DNA from: CBDFGN01 sp965247065
GTDB taxonomy: Bacteria; Bacteroidota; Bacteroidia; Cytophagales; Cyclobacteriaceae
DNA: 64,000 nucleotides
Direction of reading: 5' to 3'
Assembly (NCBI GenBank): GCA_965247065.1
Contig: CBDFGN010000006.1
Location: 744,001-808,000, forward strand
Shown piece by piece: positions 41,608 through 51,248 of this stretch. Within the stretch, counting starts at the first letter, position 1. The number at the start of each line of letters is the position of its first letter. Under the pieces are notes generated by a model. The model was not told where the DNA came from. It did not search any database and saw only the letters and a list, made by a program, of their open reading frames with translations. A program made the translations under genes and the position numbers.

Positions 41608-43275
41608 ATGAAAGATTTTCCCTGGTTCAAGAGTTACCCGAAAGGAATTCCAAGAGAAGTCAATCCTGACCAATATTCTTCTTTATTGGAGATGATTGAG
41701 GAAAGTATCAAGAAGCACTCCGATCGGGTTGCATTCGAGAACATGGGTGCGAGCCTGACTTTTGCGCAGGTGGATGAAATGTCCAGTCAATTTGCAGCTT
41801 TCATTCAAAATGAGACCGGCCTCCAACCTGGAGACCGACTGGCTATTCAAATGCCAAATTTACTGCAATACCCAGTTGTTCTAGTTGGAGCGATGAAATG
41901 CGGTTTGATCGTGGTGAACGTGAACCCTTTGTATACGCCACGGGAGATGCTCCACCAGCTTAATGATTCGGGTAGCAAGGCGATTGTGATCCTAGCCAAT
42001 TTCGCGGCCAACCTCCAGCAGATACTGCCGGAAATACAGCTGGACATGGTAATCATAACGGAAATTGGAGATTTTTTCACAGGCTTGAAGAAGATCATTA
42101 CTAATTTCGTGGTCCGTAGGGTAAAGAAGATGGTGCCTGCTTATTCTCTGCCTGCGGCATTATCCCTCAATGTGGTGCTTTCCAAGGGCAAAAGTACAGA
42201 TTACTTTAGGCCGGAAATAAAGCCATCTGATATTGCATTTTTGCAGTATACTGGAGGCACTACCGGCGTTTCCAAAGGGGCGACCCTTACCCACAAAAAC
42301 GTATCCACCAACGTCCTTCAGGCTCGAAGTTGGTTCACAACTTTTCAGGAGGAAGGTGAGATTGTTATTACCGCGTTACCCCTTTATCACATTTTTGCTC
42401 TTACCGCTAATTGCCTTTTCTCTTTTTACATGGGAGCCAAGAATGTTCTGATCACCAATCCTCGGGATATCCCAGGATTCATTAAGGAACTTAGTAAACA
42501 CCCGTATACCCTGATAACTGGGGTGAACACTTTGTTTAATGGAATGATGAACCATCCCGAGTTTAGGAAACTCGATTTCAAGCCTCTGAAAATCACAGTC
42601 GGAGGGGGGATGGCAGTCCAAAAAGCGGTAGCGGAACGTTGGAAGGAAATCACCGGATGCACCATCGCGGAAGGTTATGGGTTGAGTGAAACATCGCCCA
42701 TGCTTACCGTGAATCCAGTGGATGGAACCAGCCGCATCGGTTCGATAGGACTCCCAGTACCGAATACGGAGATCCAGATAATGAGCGAAGAAGGACAATC
42801 CCTGGCTCTCGGAGAAATCGGAGAGATCTGCGCTCGAGGCCCTCAGGTCTTTCAAGGATACTGGGAACGACCGGACGAGACCAAGAATGCTTTTTTGGGC
42901 GATTGGTTCCGGACTGGGGACATCGGGGTAATGGATGAAGATGGCTTCGTAAAAATTGTTGACCGTAAAAAAGACATGATCCTGGTCTCCGGCTTCAATG
43001 TCTATCCCAATGAGGTCGAGGATTGTGTGGCCATGCATCCTGGAGTGCTGGAGGTAGCGGCTATAGGAGTAGCCGATGCCAAATCGACCGAGGCAGTCAA
43101 AATCTTTGTAGTCAAGAAAGTGCAGACCCTGACCGATGTAGAATTGGAGGAGCACTGCCGCAAAAGTCTGGCAGCATATAAAGTTCCTAAGCACATTGAG
43201 TTTCGCGAGGAACTTCCAAAGACTAACGTGGGAAAGATTCTAAGGCGGGCTCTGAAAGAAGAGAAAACGGGGTGA
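41608..43275 (+). CDS. fadD: long-chain fatty-acid--CoA ligase
   Basis: A 555-residue acyl-adenylate-forming enzyme activating fatty acids to acyl-CoA. The AMP/ATP motif YTGGTTGVSKGATLTHKN is near residue 215, EGYGLSETSPML follows, and the FACS region is DWFRTGDIGVMDEDGFVKIVDRKKDMILVSGFNVYPNEVE. The hinge and C-terminal Lys are in LPKTNVGKILRRALKEE. Length and motif order fit FadD. It stands alone on the plus strand. Confidence 0.93.
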   Translation: MKDFPWFKSYPKGIPREVNPDQYSSLLEMIEESIKKHSDRVAFENMGASLTFAQVDEMSSQFAAFIQNETGLQPGDRLAIQMPNLLQYPVVLVGAMKCGLIVVNVNPLYTPREMLHQLNDSGSKAIVILANFAANLQQILPEIQLDMVIITEIGDFFTGLKKIITNFVVRRVKKMVPAYSLPAALSLNVVLSKGKSTDYFRPEIKPSDIAFLQYTGGTTGVSKGATLTHKNVSTNVLQARSWFTTFQEEGEIVITALPLYHIFALTANCLFSFYMGAKNVLITNPRDIPGFIKELSKHPYTLITGVNTLFNGMMNHPEFRKLDFKPLKITVGGGMAVQKAVAERWKEITGCTIAEGYGLSETSPMLTVNPVDGTSRIGSIGLPVPNTEIQIMSEEGQSLALGEIGEICARGPQVFQGYWERPDETKNAFLGDWFRTGDIGVMDEDGFVKIVDRKKDMILVSGFNVYPNEVEDCVAMHPGVLEVAAIGVADAKSTEAVKIFVVKKVQTLTDVELEEHCRKSLAAYKVPKHIEFREELPKTNVGKILRRALKEEKTG

Positions 43276-43395
43276 AGCAGTGTGGCAGTGTGAGAGCGCA
43301 ATAGAGTGGCAGTAAAGCAAAGTGGCAGTTGGTACTCCAGCATAGACCATTGAGAATTGACAGTAAGTCAAATCTGAATTTTGAGTCGGCCACGG

Positions 43396-45069
43396 TTATT
43401 TTGACGTCCCCCGGCTCCTAGCCCTGATCTTCTTATATTGATTGATCAGTCCATTAGTGGAGGAATCATGAGTTGTGACGTTCGCGTCATCCTGCAACTC
43501 GGGCAAAATCCTTCCGGCCAGCTGCTTACCTAGTTCGACACCCCACTGGTCAAAACTGAATATATTCCATAAGACGCCCTGTACAAAAATCTTGTGCTCG
43601 TACATTGCGATCAGGCTTCCGAGGGATCGAGGATTTAATTCCTCAAGCAAGATGGAATTGGTGGGCCTGTTGCCTTTGAATATCTTGAAAGGAGTCAGGA
43701 ACTCAATCGCCTCATCAGAATTGCCTGCAATGCGCAGCTCAGACTGAACTTGCTCACGGTCTTTTCCATTCATGAGGGCTTCCGTTTGGGCAAAGAAATT
43801 GGATAGAAGCTTCTGGTGATGGTCTCCAATTGGATTGTGACTGATGGCCGGAGCAATGAAATCGCAAGGGATCAACTTGGAACCCTGATGGATCAGCTGG
43901 TAGAACGCGTGCTGACCGTTGGTACCCGGTTCGCCCCATATGATTGGACCCGTTTGATAGTTTACCTCTGAGCCTGCTCGATCCACGTATTTTCCATTAC
44001 TTTCCATATTTCCTTGCTGGAAATAGGCCGCGAAGCGATGCAGGTATTGATCATAGGGCAAAATAGCCTCCGATTCAGCACCGAAAAAATTGTTATACCA
44101 CAAGCCGATTAAAGCTAATATGACCGGGATGTTGTGGTCGAAACTGGACTCAGCAAAATGACGGTCCATAGCGTGTGCGCCTTCCAGCAATTCTACAAAC
44201 CGATCATAACCGATGCTGCATGCAATGGAAAGGCCGATAGCGGACCACAGCGAATACCGCCCGCCAACCCAATCCCAGAATTTGAACATATTCCCTGGGG
44301 CGATACCGAACTCAGTAACTTGGTCGGTATTGGTTGAGAGGGCAACGAAGTGTTTCTTAATATACTCCTGGTGTACCGCCTTTTCCAGAAACCAGCTTCT
44401 CGCGGAATAGGCGTTGGTCATGGTTTCCTGAGTGGTAAAGGTCTTGGATGCGATTATGAACAAAGTTCGATCAGGTTCCAGGCGGTGTAGAGTCTCAGCT
44501 AAATGCGTTCCGTCGACGTTTGAGACAAAATGAGTTTCAATCTCTGGGTTTCGGTAGGGCCGAAGGGCTTCAGTGACCATCAAAGGACCCAGGTCGGAAC
44601 CGCCAATACCTATGTTGACAATCTGCCTTATAGATTTACCGGAATACCCCTTCCACTCGCCGTGATGGAGCTTTTGTACGAAGCTCTTAATTTGTCCTAG
44701 CACTTGGTTAACTTGGGGCATCACATCTTCCCCGTCCACCTTGATCGGCTGATTTGCACGGTTGCGTAGGGCAACGTGAAGGACCGCACGTCCCTCAGTT
44801 CCATTTATCTTATCCCCATTGAAAAGTTTTTCGATACTGCCCCGAAGCTCCATTTCATTGGCAAGACCTAGCAAGAGGCTGATGGTCTTATCGGAAATTA
44901 GGTTTTTAGAATAATCGATCAGAGTGTTTTCGAAATGTGCGGAGAACTTCTCGACCCTTCGATCATCCTGGTCGAACAAGGCCGAAATTGATTGGGTTTT
45001 CATCTGCTCAAAGTGAGCTGTCAGATTTTTCCAGGATTCTGTTTCAGTAGGATTTTTTGAGGTAAGCAT
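43396..45069 (-). CDS. pgi: glucose-6-phosphate isomerase
   Basis: A 557-residue long-form PGI interconverting glucose-6-P and fructose-6-P. Motifs: GGSDLGPLMVTEAL, HFVSNVDGTHLAE, IASKTFTTQETMTNA, VGGRYSLWSAIGLSIA, the active-site Glu and His in QGNMESNGKYVD and NGQHAFYQLIHQG, and FDQWGVELGKQLA near the end. It is complete. Confidence 0.97.
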   Translation of the reverse strand: MLTSKNPTETESWKNLTAHFEQMKTQSISALFDQDDRRVEKFSAHFENTLIDYSKNLISDKTISLLLGLANEMELRGSIEKLFNGDKINGTEGRAVLHVALRNRANQPIKVDGEDVMPQVNQVLGQIKSFVQKLHHGEWKGYSGKSIRQIVNIGIGGSDLGPLMVTEALRPYRNPEIETHFVSNVDGTHLAETLHRLEPDRTLFIIASKTFTTQETMTNAYSARSWFLEKAVHQEYIKKHFVALSTNTDQVTEFGIAPGNMFKFWDWVGGRYSLWSAIGLSIACSIGYDRFVELLEGAHAMDRHFAESSFDHNIPVILALIGLWYNNFFGAESEAILPYDQYLHRFAAYFQQGNMESNGKYVDRAGSEVNYQTGPIIWGEPGTNGQHAFYQLIHQGSKLIPCDFIAPAISHNPIGDHHQKLLSNFFAQTEALMNGKDREQVQSELRIAGNSDEAIEFLTPFKIFKGNRPTNSILLEELNPRSLGSLIAMYEHKIFVQGVLWNIFSFDQWGVELGKQLAGRILPELQDDANVTTHDSSTNGLINQYKKIRARSRGTSK

Positions 45070-45440
45070 CTTCGTGCGTTAGGAGCGTTTAAAAGTATTG
45101 AATAAATGTCTAATTCTACCTTCAATCAATCGGAGAATCTTACTGAATCAGCTAGACCGCGGATTACCGACGGTTTTAACTGGGTATGACGATAGTAGAG
45201 TGATAGTAGCTTCTCGCATGGGTGGTGCGAAGATCTACGATTCCTTCATCGCACCTTGCTCTACGGAAGGGTCCCTCAAGTAAAGTAATACGTAAACATT
45301 ATATCGGATTCGGGCCTCAAAACCTAGCTTCAGAACCCTTATTACGGCCTTTATGGGCGTATAAGGAAATTTTTATCCAATGTTATTTTTCATATATTTG
45401 GTCAGTGAGGATTGCACATCTCTCAATAGCCGACATCTAA
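45070..45440. other. non-coding spacer between pgi and the K+ channel gene
   Basis: No open frame or RNA gene is convincing. Near its right end a TATATTTG box (45393-45400) is the likely channel promoter. The rest is unstructured to the eye. Confidence 0.4.
45393..45400 (+). promoter_or_regulatory. candidate -7 box (TATATTTG) of the K+ channel gene
   Basis: TATATTTG lies 40 bp before the channel ATG at 45441. The -33 region holds only a T-rich stretch. Confidence 0.45.
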
Positions 45441-46496
45441 ATGCGGAAGCCCAATTATCGAAAAATAATCTTCGCTGTTTTTTTGGTATTGTCCGCCTAT
45501 TTTATTTTGATCTCCTTTCTCATAGAGATCGAAAAGACTCACCCAAAAGGGACCATTATAACCTACTTTGATGCGATATGGTATTCGCTGGTCACCATAA
45601 CAACAGTGGGCTATGGAGACTTCTATCCGGTCACAACTGAAGGTCGGCTAATTGGTTACGCGTTCATCTTCGTGGGCGTAGGTATTTATGGTTTTTTGAT
45701 TGGACAAATCTCAAGCATATTGACTATGATAAGGGAAAACAAAAAATTAGGATTCGCCGGAACTCATTTTGAAGATCACGCGGTCATCATAGGATGGAAT
45801 TCGTATGGAAAGGCTGTGGCCAATCAGTTGGTAGGAGTTGGAAAAAAGATCGCTGTTGTCACCGACAGCCGAAACGATGTGGATCTGATCCGCGAAAAAT
45901 ATCCATCCAAGCTGGTCTATACTTTGTTCGCCGACTATAACAACTTTGAATTCATCAAGAAAACCAATATCGATAAGTCGATAATAGTCTTTATAAACCT
46001 TAATGACGATACCGAAAAGCTGGTCTACATCCTTAACCTGAAGAAATACTTTACTGGTCTGAAATTCGTGGTCACATTGGATAACGGAGACCTGAAAGGG
46101 ACGTTTAATAGTGCGGGAGTGACTTATACTATTTCGAAGCACGAGATTTCATCCAAACTTTTGGCGAGTTATATCTTTGAACCGGACGTTGCTCTTTATA
46201 GCGAGGATATAATGTCTTTTCCGCAGAGTGAGGAGGACTTCGATATCAAAGAGTTCAAAGTCACTGTCGAGAATCCCTATCTCGGCGTAACCTATGGCGA
46301 AGCTTTTTTGGACCTCAAAAAGACCTACAATTGCGTCCTGATCGGGCTTTCCAAGCCTCGCAAAGGCGGCAACAAGCTGCTCAAAAACCCTGGGGACAAT
46401 GTTAAAGTTGAACTGGGGGACTATCTTATCCTGATCATGAACGGCAGGGCCGAAAAGAACCTAGCCAGAATGTTTAAGATCCAGGAAGGGTATTAA
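45441..46496 (+). CDS. two-TM potassium channel with RCK (TrkA-N/TrkA-C) domains
   Basis: A 351-residue channel subunit. TM1 is IIFAVFLVLSAYFILISFLI, the pore helix and selectivity filter are VTITTVGYGDFYPVT, and TM2 is IGYAFIFVGVGIYGFLIGQI. The cytoplasmic RCK domain starts DHAVIIGWNSYGKAVANQL (Rossmann motif G-x-x-x-x-G variant), and a TrkA-C-like part has LGDYLILIMNGRAE at the end. It is an MthK/Kch-type gated K+ channel. It stands alone. Confidence 0.9.
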   Translation: MRKPNYRKIIFAVFLVLSAYFILISFLIEIEKTHPKGTIITYFDAIWYSLVTITTVGYGDFYPVTTEGRLIGYAFIFVGVGIYGFLIGQISSILTMIRENKKLGFAGTHFEDHAVIIGWNSYGKAVANQLVGVGKKIAVVTDSRNDVDLIREKYPSKLVYTLFADYNNFEFIKKTNIDKSIIVFINLNDDTEKLVYILNLKKYFTGLKFVVTLDNGDLKGTFNSAGVTYTISKHEISSKLLASYIFEPDVALYSEDIMSFPQSEEDFDIKEFKVTVENPYLGVTYGEAFLDLKKTYNCVLIGLSKPRKGGNKLLKNPGDNVKVELGDYLILIMNGRAEKNLARMFKIQEGY

Positions 46497-46609
46497 GAGG
46501 ACTAATTACCTGGTAATTGGCACTTAGTACTTAGTCCTGCCCTCTTTCACCGGCCAGCTTCTCCTTGGACACCTGCCTACTGCCACGCTGCCAATTTCCA
46601 ACTGCTTGA

Positions 46610-46753
46610 TCAGCTATTATCTCCAAGGAAAACCATCGCACTAAGGATAAATCCAATTGCGGTAATGGCTGGTGGCAGTCCGCCCATCTGATAAGAAAGA
46701 TAGAGCATAATAACGGACAGAATAATAAGGATTATGGCAACGATTTTTTTCAT
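46610..46753 (-). CDS. small two-TM hypothetical protein (47 residues)
   Basis: ATG 46753 opens MKKIVAIILIILSVIMLYLSYQMGG followed by LPPAITAIGFILSAMVFLGDNS, two hydrophobic segments with a short turn. A longer frame upstream reads polar sequence and is less likely. Such DUF-like small membrane proteins are common in Bacteroidota; I cannot name a family with certainty. It lies just downstream of the antiporter gene, on the same strand orientation. Confidence 0.55.
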   Translation of the reverse strand: MKKIVAIILIILSVIMLYLSYQMGGLPPAITAIGFILSAMVFLGDNS

Positions 46754-46857
46754 AGTTCTAACCCATCCGGAATGCGACCGTTCAGCGAGTAAATTCCAAC
46801 TGCACAAACCCCAGGTCTCCTGCTAACTGTTCTACTACCTATTTCACTGCTACCCTC

Positions 46858-48459
46858 TTAAATCGCGCCTGGGATTTCGGTGGCCTCCGGTTTAGGAGGG
46901 GCTCCAATGCTTTTCTCCACGAATTTCTGAACGGTCAGACCTTGTACGAGAATTGAGAATACCACAACCGTATAAGTACAGGTTACTATCAATCCGGTCA
47001 CATCCGTTGAACCTGAAGTTACCGCGGGCAAGGAAAGGGCTAGGGCAACCGAAATGCCACCTCTAAGGCCACCCCAGGTGAGTATACCTATCACGTTCTT
47101 TTCGAATCTCTTAAAGGGCAACATGGCCGCTATTGGAATTCCAACGCCAAGGGCACGGGCGGATAGGACCACCACAATGGCCACCACTGAGGCAATCAGA
47201 AAATCAAGGCTGAATTTGGTCGAAATGATGATCATTTGAAGGCCAATCAGGATGAATAGAACTGCATTTAGGGCCTCATCTACAAGGTGCCAGAATTTAT
47301 AGACGTACTCACCCGTAACCTCTGAAAGCGCCTTACTCCGGCCCTTGTTTCCCAGAAAGATTCCCAATACCACCATGGCCAACGGAGCCGAAAATTGAAA
47401 GTAGTTGGCCATTTGGGTGCCAACCATTACCAGCGAAAGGGTAAGCAGAACTTCCAATTCGACGTGAGCGTTGTCAATAGGTTTGAGCAGCTGGAATCCG
47501 ATGATCCCACATAGAGACCCTAACAAAACGCCACCTCCGACTTCGATCAGAAAAAGAGAGACAACACTGAACGCACTGATCTCACCACCATGCGCGTGTC
47601 CTCCAATGCCAGCGACACTGGCTATAGTCAGGAACACGACTACGCCAATTCCATCATTGAACAAAGATTCCCCGGCAATTTTGATTTCGAGGTTTTTGGA
47701 GACACCCATTTTCTTGATCAAGGCCAAAACCGCGATCGGGTCGGTAGGGGATATTAGAGCCCCGAATAACAAACACATCACGATCGGAACTTCAAGACCA
47801 AGGAAACTAAATACATAGTACATGGCGAAACCAACGGCGAAAGTTGAGATGATCACGCCTCCGGTGGCTAGAATCAAAACGACCCATTTCTCTTCGGCCA
47901 GTTTCTTAAGATTTATGTCCAGAGCTCCGGCAAATAGGAGGAAACTCAACATTATATCGAACAATACCTCGGTGAAATCAAAATCCGTCATCAAGGCAAT
48001 CACGGCGTGCTTCAAAGGTTCATAAATCAATCCTATCAGAAGGATGGTAGCTGACATGCAAATGGCCAGAATCATGAGCCCTATGGTCGAAGGCAATTTG
48101 ATCCAGTGGATATTGATATACTCAAAGGCAAAAGCTATGAAAATCAGCAACGTGATCAATTGAAGTATCGTGAGTCCGACTTCCACTTGCTCCGGATTGC
48201 TCCAGCTTCCCTCAAGGCCATCATTGGCGGCTATCGTAGCGGTGGTGGAATAGAAGTTGCCCTCACCCGGAACATCCAGGGACCAGCATTCACCCGCTTC
48301 CCGATCATTGGCGCTAAAGTTCTCCAGAGATGTCTTGTAGCGAATCTCAGTTCGGGTTCCGTGCTCCTCGCCAGCATGCGCCTCATGCTCCTGAGAAAAG
48401 CCTAGCACAAAATTAAATGAGAAGACCAGGGTGAGAAAGGGACGCAGTAGGTTTGTCAT
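46858..48459 (-). CDS. Na+/H+ antiporter (CPA1 family) with N-terminal extension
   Basis: A 533-residue cation/proton antiporter. Key motifs are ALISPTDPIAVLALIKKMG, GESLFNDGIGVVVFLTIA (the Asn-Asp pair that carries the ion), and TWGGLRGGISVALALSLP. About 12 membrane segments. Unusually it begins with a signal-like segment (LTLVFSFNFVLGFSQ) and about 70 polar, His/Glu-rich residues (QEHEAHAGEEHGT...) before the first transport helix, suggesting a periplasmic head. Expected to regulate pH and Na+. Confidence 0.9.
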   Translation of the reverse strand: MTNLLRPFLTLVFSFNFVLGFSQEHEAHAGEEHGTRTEIRYKTSLENFSANDREAGECWSLDVPGEGNFYSTTATIAANDGLEGSWSNPEQVEVGLTILQLITLLIFIAFAFEYINIHWIKLPSTIGLMILAICMSATILLIGLIYEPLKHAVIALMTDFDFTEVLFDIMLSFLLFAGALDINLKKLAEEKWVVLILATGGVIISTFAVGFAMYYVFSFLGLEVPIVMCLLFGALISPTDPIAVLALIKKMGVSKNLEIKIAGESLFNDGIGVVVFLTIASVAGIGGHAHGGEISAFSVVSLFLIEVGGGVLLGSLCGIIGFQLLKPIDNAHVELEVLLTLSLVMVGTQMANYFQFSAPLAMVVLGIFLGNKGRSKALSEVTGEYVYKFWHLVDEALNAVLFILIGLQMIIISTKFSLDFLIASVVAIVVVLSARALGVGIPIAAMLPFKRFEKNVIGILTWGGLRGGISVALALSLPAVTSGSTDVTGLIVTCTYTVVVFSILVQGLTVQKFVEKSIGAPPKPEATEIPGAI

Positions 48460-48585
48460 GACGGAAATTAGAATGGTAAAATAGGATTAAAAGAACCTTT
48501 AGTATGACTTGGAATTTATAAAGAAATTGGAAATTATGAAAGTTATCTCAGGAGGATAACATATCCAGCCCGCTGAACAGGGAAT

Positions 48586-49530
48586 CTACTTCTTCAATAA
48601 CATGGACCCGTAGGAGTAGCCTCCACCAAATACGGTGACCGCGATCAGATTACCCTTTTTGTATTTATGCCAGTTTTCCCCCAGAACAATTCCGCAGCCG
48701 GCTGCCCCAGTATTTCCCAGATATTCGATGTTTGAAAGGGCTTGCTCCTCAGACAATTGAAGATTATTAACTACATTCTTTATTATCCGCACGTTAGCCT
48801 GATGAGGGACTAGGTAGTCCAGGTCCGAGACGCTGTAATTGTTGCGGGTTAAGATGTCTTCGGTGGCTTTTGCCATGTAAATACAAGCGTTAATGAACAC
48901 ATCTTTGCCAATGGCCATTTCCAAACCGCCGTTAGAGGGGCTGAGGCTGACGCCATCCATCGCTTTGCCTACGTTTGCGGCCCCCGAAGTAAGAATGTCT
49001 ATAACCTCTAAATCCAATTTTCCGTGGCGCTCCTGGGTAACCGCCAGGGCGCAAGCCCCATCACCCCAGAGATGACCTGCCTTAGGATCTTTTTCGTCCC
49101 GATACAGGGTATTGTGCTCGGTGATTAGTACCAAGGCCCGCCGGGCCTTATTCAGAGCAAAGTAACCCTGGACCACCTCCATACAATTGATGAGCGACGA
49201 ACAGGCAGAAGACACCGAAAATACAGGAATCTCATGGATGTCCAGAAAGTGCTGAACCGAATGGGCAGCGGAAATGATAGTGTCATATGGAGTGTATGTT
49301 CCACAAAGGATCAGGTCGAACTCTTCGGGATGAAATTTTAATTCCTTTATCAGGGCCTTGGTAGCCTCCACTGCCATAGTGTTGGTATTCTCTCCTGATC
49401 CCGCTTCCCGCCTTTCGAGGATACCGGTCCTTTCAAATATCCAGTCATGAGTCAGACCGTTCAGTTCTTCAAAATACTGATTGCGTACTGTCTTCGAGGG
49501 CACATAACTCGCAACTTTGTGTACAAACAT
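48586..49530 (-). CDS. 3-oxoacyl-ACP synthase III family protein
   Basis: A 314-residue KAS III-like thiolase-fold enzyme with the Cys-His-Asn triad: VFSVSSACSSLINCM, LDYLVPHQANVRI and EYLGNTGAAGCGIVLGE. Also DWIFERTGILERR and GDGACALAV. Relatives start fatty acid synthesis from acetyl-CoA or make specialised beta-ketoacyl products. No other fatty-acid gene is nearby, so it may be a secondary paralogue rather than the housekeeping fabH. Confidence 0.87.
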   Translation of the reverse strand: MFVHKVASYVPSKTVRNQYFEELNGLTHDWIFERTGILERREAGSGENTNTMAVEATKALIKELKFHPEEFDLILCGTYTPYDTIISAAHSVQHFLDIHEIPVFSVSSACSSLINCMEVVQGYFALNKARRALVLITEHNTLYRDEKDPKAGHLWGDGACALAVTQERHGKLDLEVIDILTSGAANVGKAMDGVSLSPSNGGLEMAIGKDVFINACIYMAKATEDILTRNNYSVSDLDYLVPHQANVRIIKNVVNNLQLSEEQALSNIEYLGNTGAAGCGIVLGENWHKYKKGNLIAVTVFGGGYSYGSMLLKK

Positions 49531-50033
49531 CGATCGGAGTTTGTTCTTTCTAGCCTTATCCAGACGAATTAAATGGTCTAACGTAGCTGAGCAAAGGTCG
49601 GTTCCAAATGGCTCGTATAAAAATTACTGACTAAAAAACTGTCGGTCAGCCGCACGCTTGCGGTGCAAGATTTGGAAAGTCACCGAAGTTAATCGTGCAA
49701 GAAATTGAGAATCAATGGCTTAATTGTTGGGTTGTGCGCGGTTCTAGTTTAGTTAATTGTCACAAAACATCTCAGATCTAAGCGTACCGCCCATGAGATT
49801 CCCCAGATTCAGGTAGAACGCGAAATCGAGGGTTGAAGTTAAAGTTAATAGCACAAGAGATACTTATTGAGGTTTTCGTCTGAGAAGATTGCCGGTATCC
49901 AACTACCAACCGGGTTAATTGTATCAAACAAACCAACTGGCAGTACCTTAAAATACCCAATAGGAATTGGCACATATATAAGGCCCGCGAATGATCCCAT
50001 CCCGATTATATAGAAAAAAAAGCAACCTCAATC
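49531..50033. other. non-coding spacer between the KAS III gene and queA
   Basis: I find no convincing gene. A small hairpin, CCGCA-CGCT-TGCGG, lies near 49652-49665. The remainder is AT-rich, with no TAnnTTTG box clearly placed for queA's strand or for KAS III. Confidence 0.35.
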
Positions 50034-51248
50034 CTACCCTTGACCAATAGGAAGCAATAGGGAGCTATCCCCATAGCTGAGAAATCTATAGTCATTTTCC
50101 AGCGCCTCCTGGTAAATTCTAGTCCAGTCCTCTCCGACGTATGCGGCAACCAGGAGCAAAAGCGTGGAGCCGGGAAGGTGGAAATTTGTGATCATACCAT
50201 TACATATTTTGAACTCGTAGCCCGGTAAAATGAAAATTTCGGAGTCTCCGGTAAGAACTGTCAAGTTATTATCATCCATATATTGCAACACCCTTTGGAT
50301 TGAATCCCTCGCCGGGGGAAGTGGCTCATTTCTGTTGTGGTAGGGTTCCACCTTGGATATAAGAAATCTCGCATTGGGCTTGGTCATGAGCTTGATGCCA
50401 AACCAAAAAACGGACTCCAGCGTTCGCATCGAAGTTGTTCCTACGGCTATTACCACGGGGATCTTGGACAGGGCCTCCAACAGTCCCCGGTCCAGAGAAA
50501 TGGTTTCGGTATGTATCGGATGGTCCAAGGCGTTGGAGGTTTTGATGGGAAGAAAGGTGCCGGCACTTACATGAAGGGTGGCAAATTTAATGGAGAACCC
50601 CGATGCTCCCAACTGGTCCACATGACCATCCGTAAAGTGAAGCCCCGCGGTAGGCGCTGCCACGGCTCCCTCTACTTGAGAATACACGGTTTGGTAGCGT
50701 TGCTTGTCTAAGTCGGACGAGGGTCGGGTAATATAGGGAGGAAGGGGCATGTTCCCGACAAATTCCAGTATCTCAGAAAAGGGCTGTTGATTTTCCCAGT
50801 TGAATTCGATGAAATCATTCTCTCGATCAACCCAGGAAGCGTGGATTAGCATTTTATGACCTTCAATATTGAGCTCCTTAATCAGCGTTTGACCGCCTTT
50901 CCACTTACGCTTGTTCCCCACAAAGCACCTCCAGACACACGAATCAGCCGTGGCCATGGCTCGATAAATTTCGACAGGGCTTACCGGATTAAGAAGAAGG
51001 ATTTCAATGCCAGCCCCGGTGGTCTTCGTGAAGAATATCCTTGCTGGTATTACCTTTGTGTTGTTGAAGACTAAAGTCGCCCCTGCCGGAAGTAACCCCC
51101 CCAAATCGGAAAATCCATGATGTGAAATAGTCCCTTGCCGATAGACCAGGAGCTTGGATTGGTCCCTTCTTTCCAACGGAAACTGGGCTATCCTCGATCC
51201 GGGAAGTTGATATGAATACTCTGATATGTTAATAGCTTCCGGGATCAT
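50034..51248 (-). CDS. queA: S-adenosylmethionine:tRNA ribosyltransferase-isomerase
   Basis: QueA transfers and isomerises the ribosyl part of SAM onto preQ1 in tRNA, making epoxyqueuosine. The product (404 residues from ATG 51248) has YQLPGSRIAQFPLERRDQSKLLV, LVFNNTKVIPARI, GAVAAPTAGLHFT, ALHVSAGTF-like segment TLHVSAGTFLPIK, and ITNFHLPGSTLLLLVAA. A TTG six codons upstream is possible. With folE and queD at 31 kb this shows a queuosine pathway in the genome. Confidence 0.95.
   Translation of the reverse strand: MIPEAINISEYSYQLPGSRIAQFPLERRDQSKLLVYRQGTISHHGFSDLGGLLPAGATLVFNNTKVIPARIFFTKTTGAGIEILLLNPVSPVEIYRAMATADSCVWRCFVGNKRKWKGGQTLIKELNIEGHKMLIHASWVDRENDFIEFNWENQQPFSEILEFVGNMPLPPYITRPSSDLDKQRYQTVYSQVEGAVAAPTAGLHFTDGHVDQLGASGFSIKFATLHVSAGTFLPIKTSNALDHPIHTETISLDRGLLEALSKIPVVIAVGTTSMRTLESVFWFGIKLMTKPNARFLISKVEPYHNRNEPLPPARDSIQRVLQYMDDNNLTVLTGDSEIFILPGYEFKICNGMITNFHLPGSTLLLLVAAYVGEDWTRIYQEALENDYRFLSYGDSSLLLPIGQG

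Noticed and set aside
42376..43194. 272-residue minus-strand frame inside fadD
   Set aside because: It is fully antisense to a clear fadD and has the odd composition of a shadow frame.
49778..49975. 65-residue minus-strand frame between the KAS III gene and queA
   Set aside because: No signal, domain or ribosome site; composition looks random.
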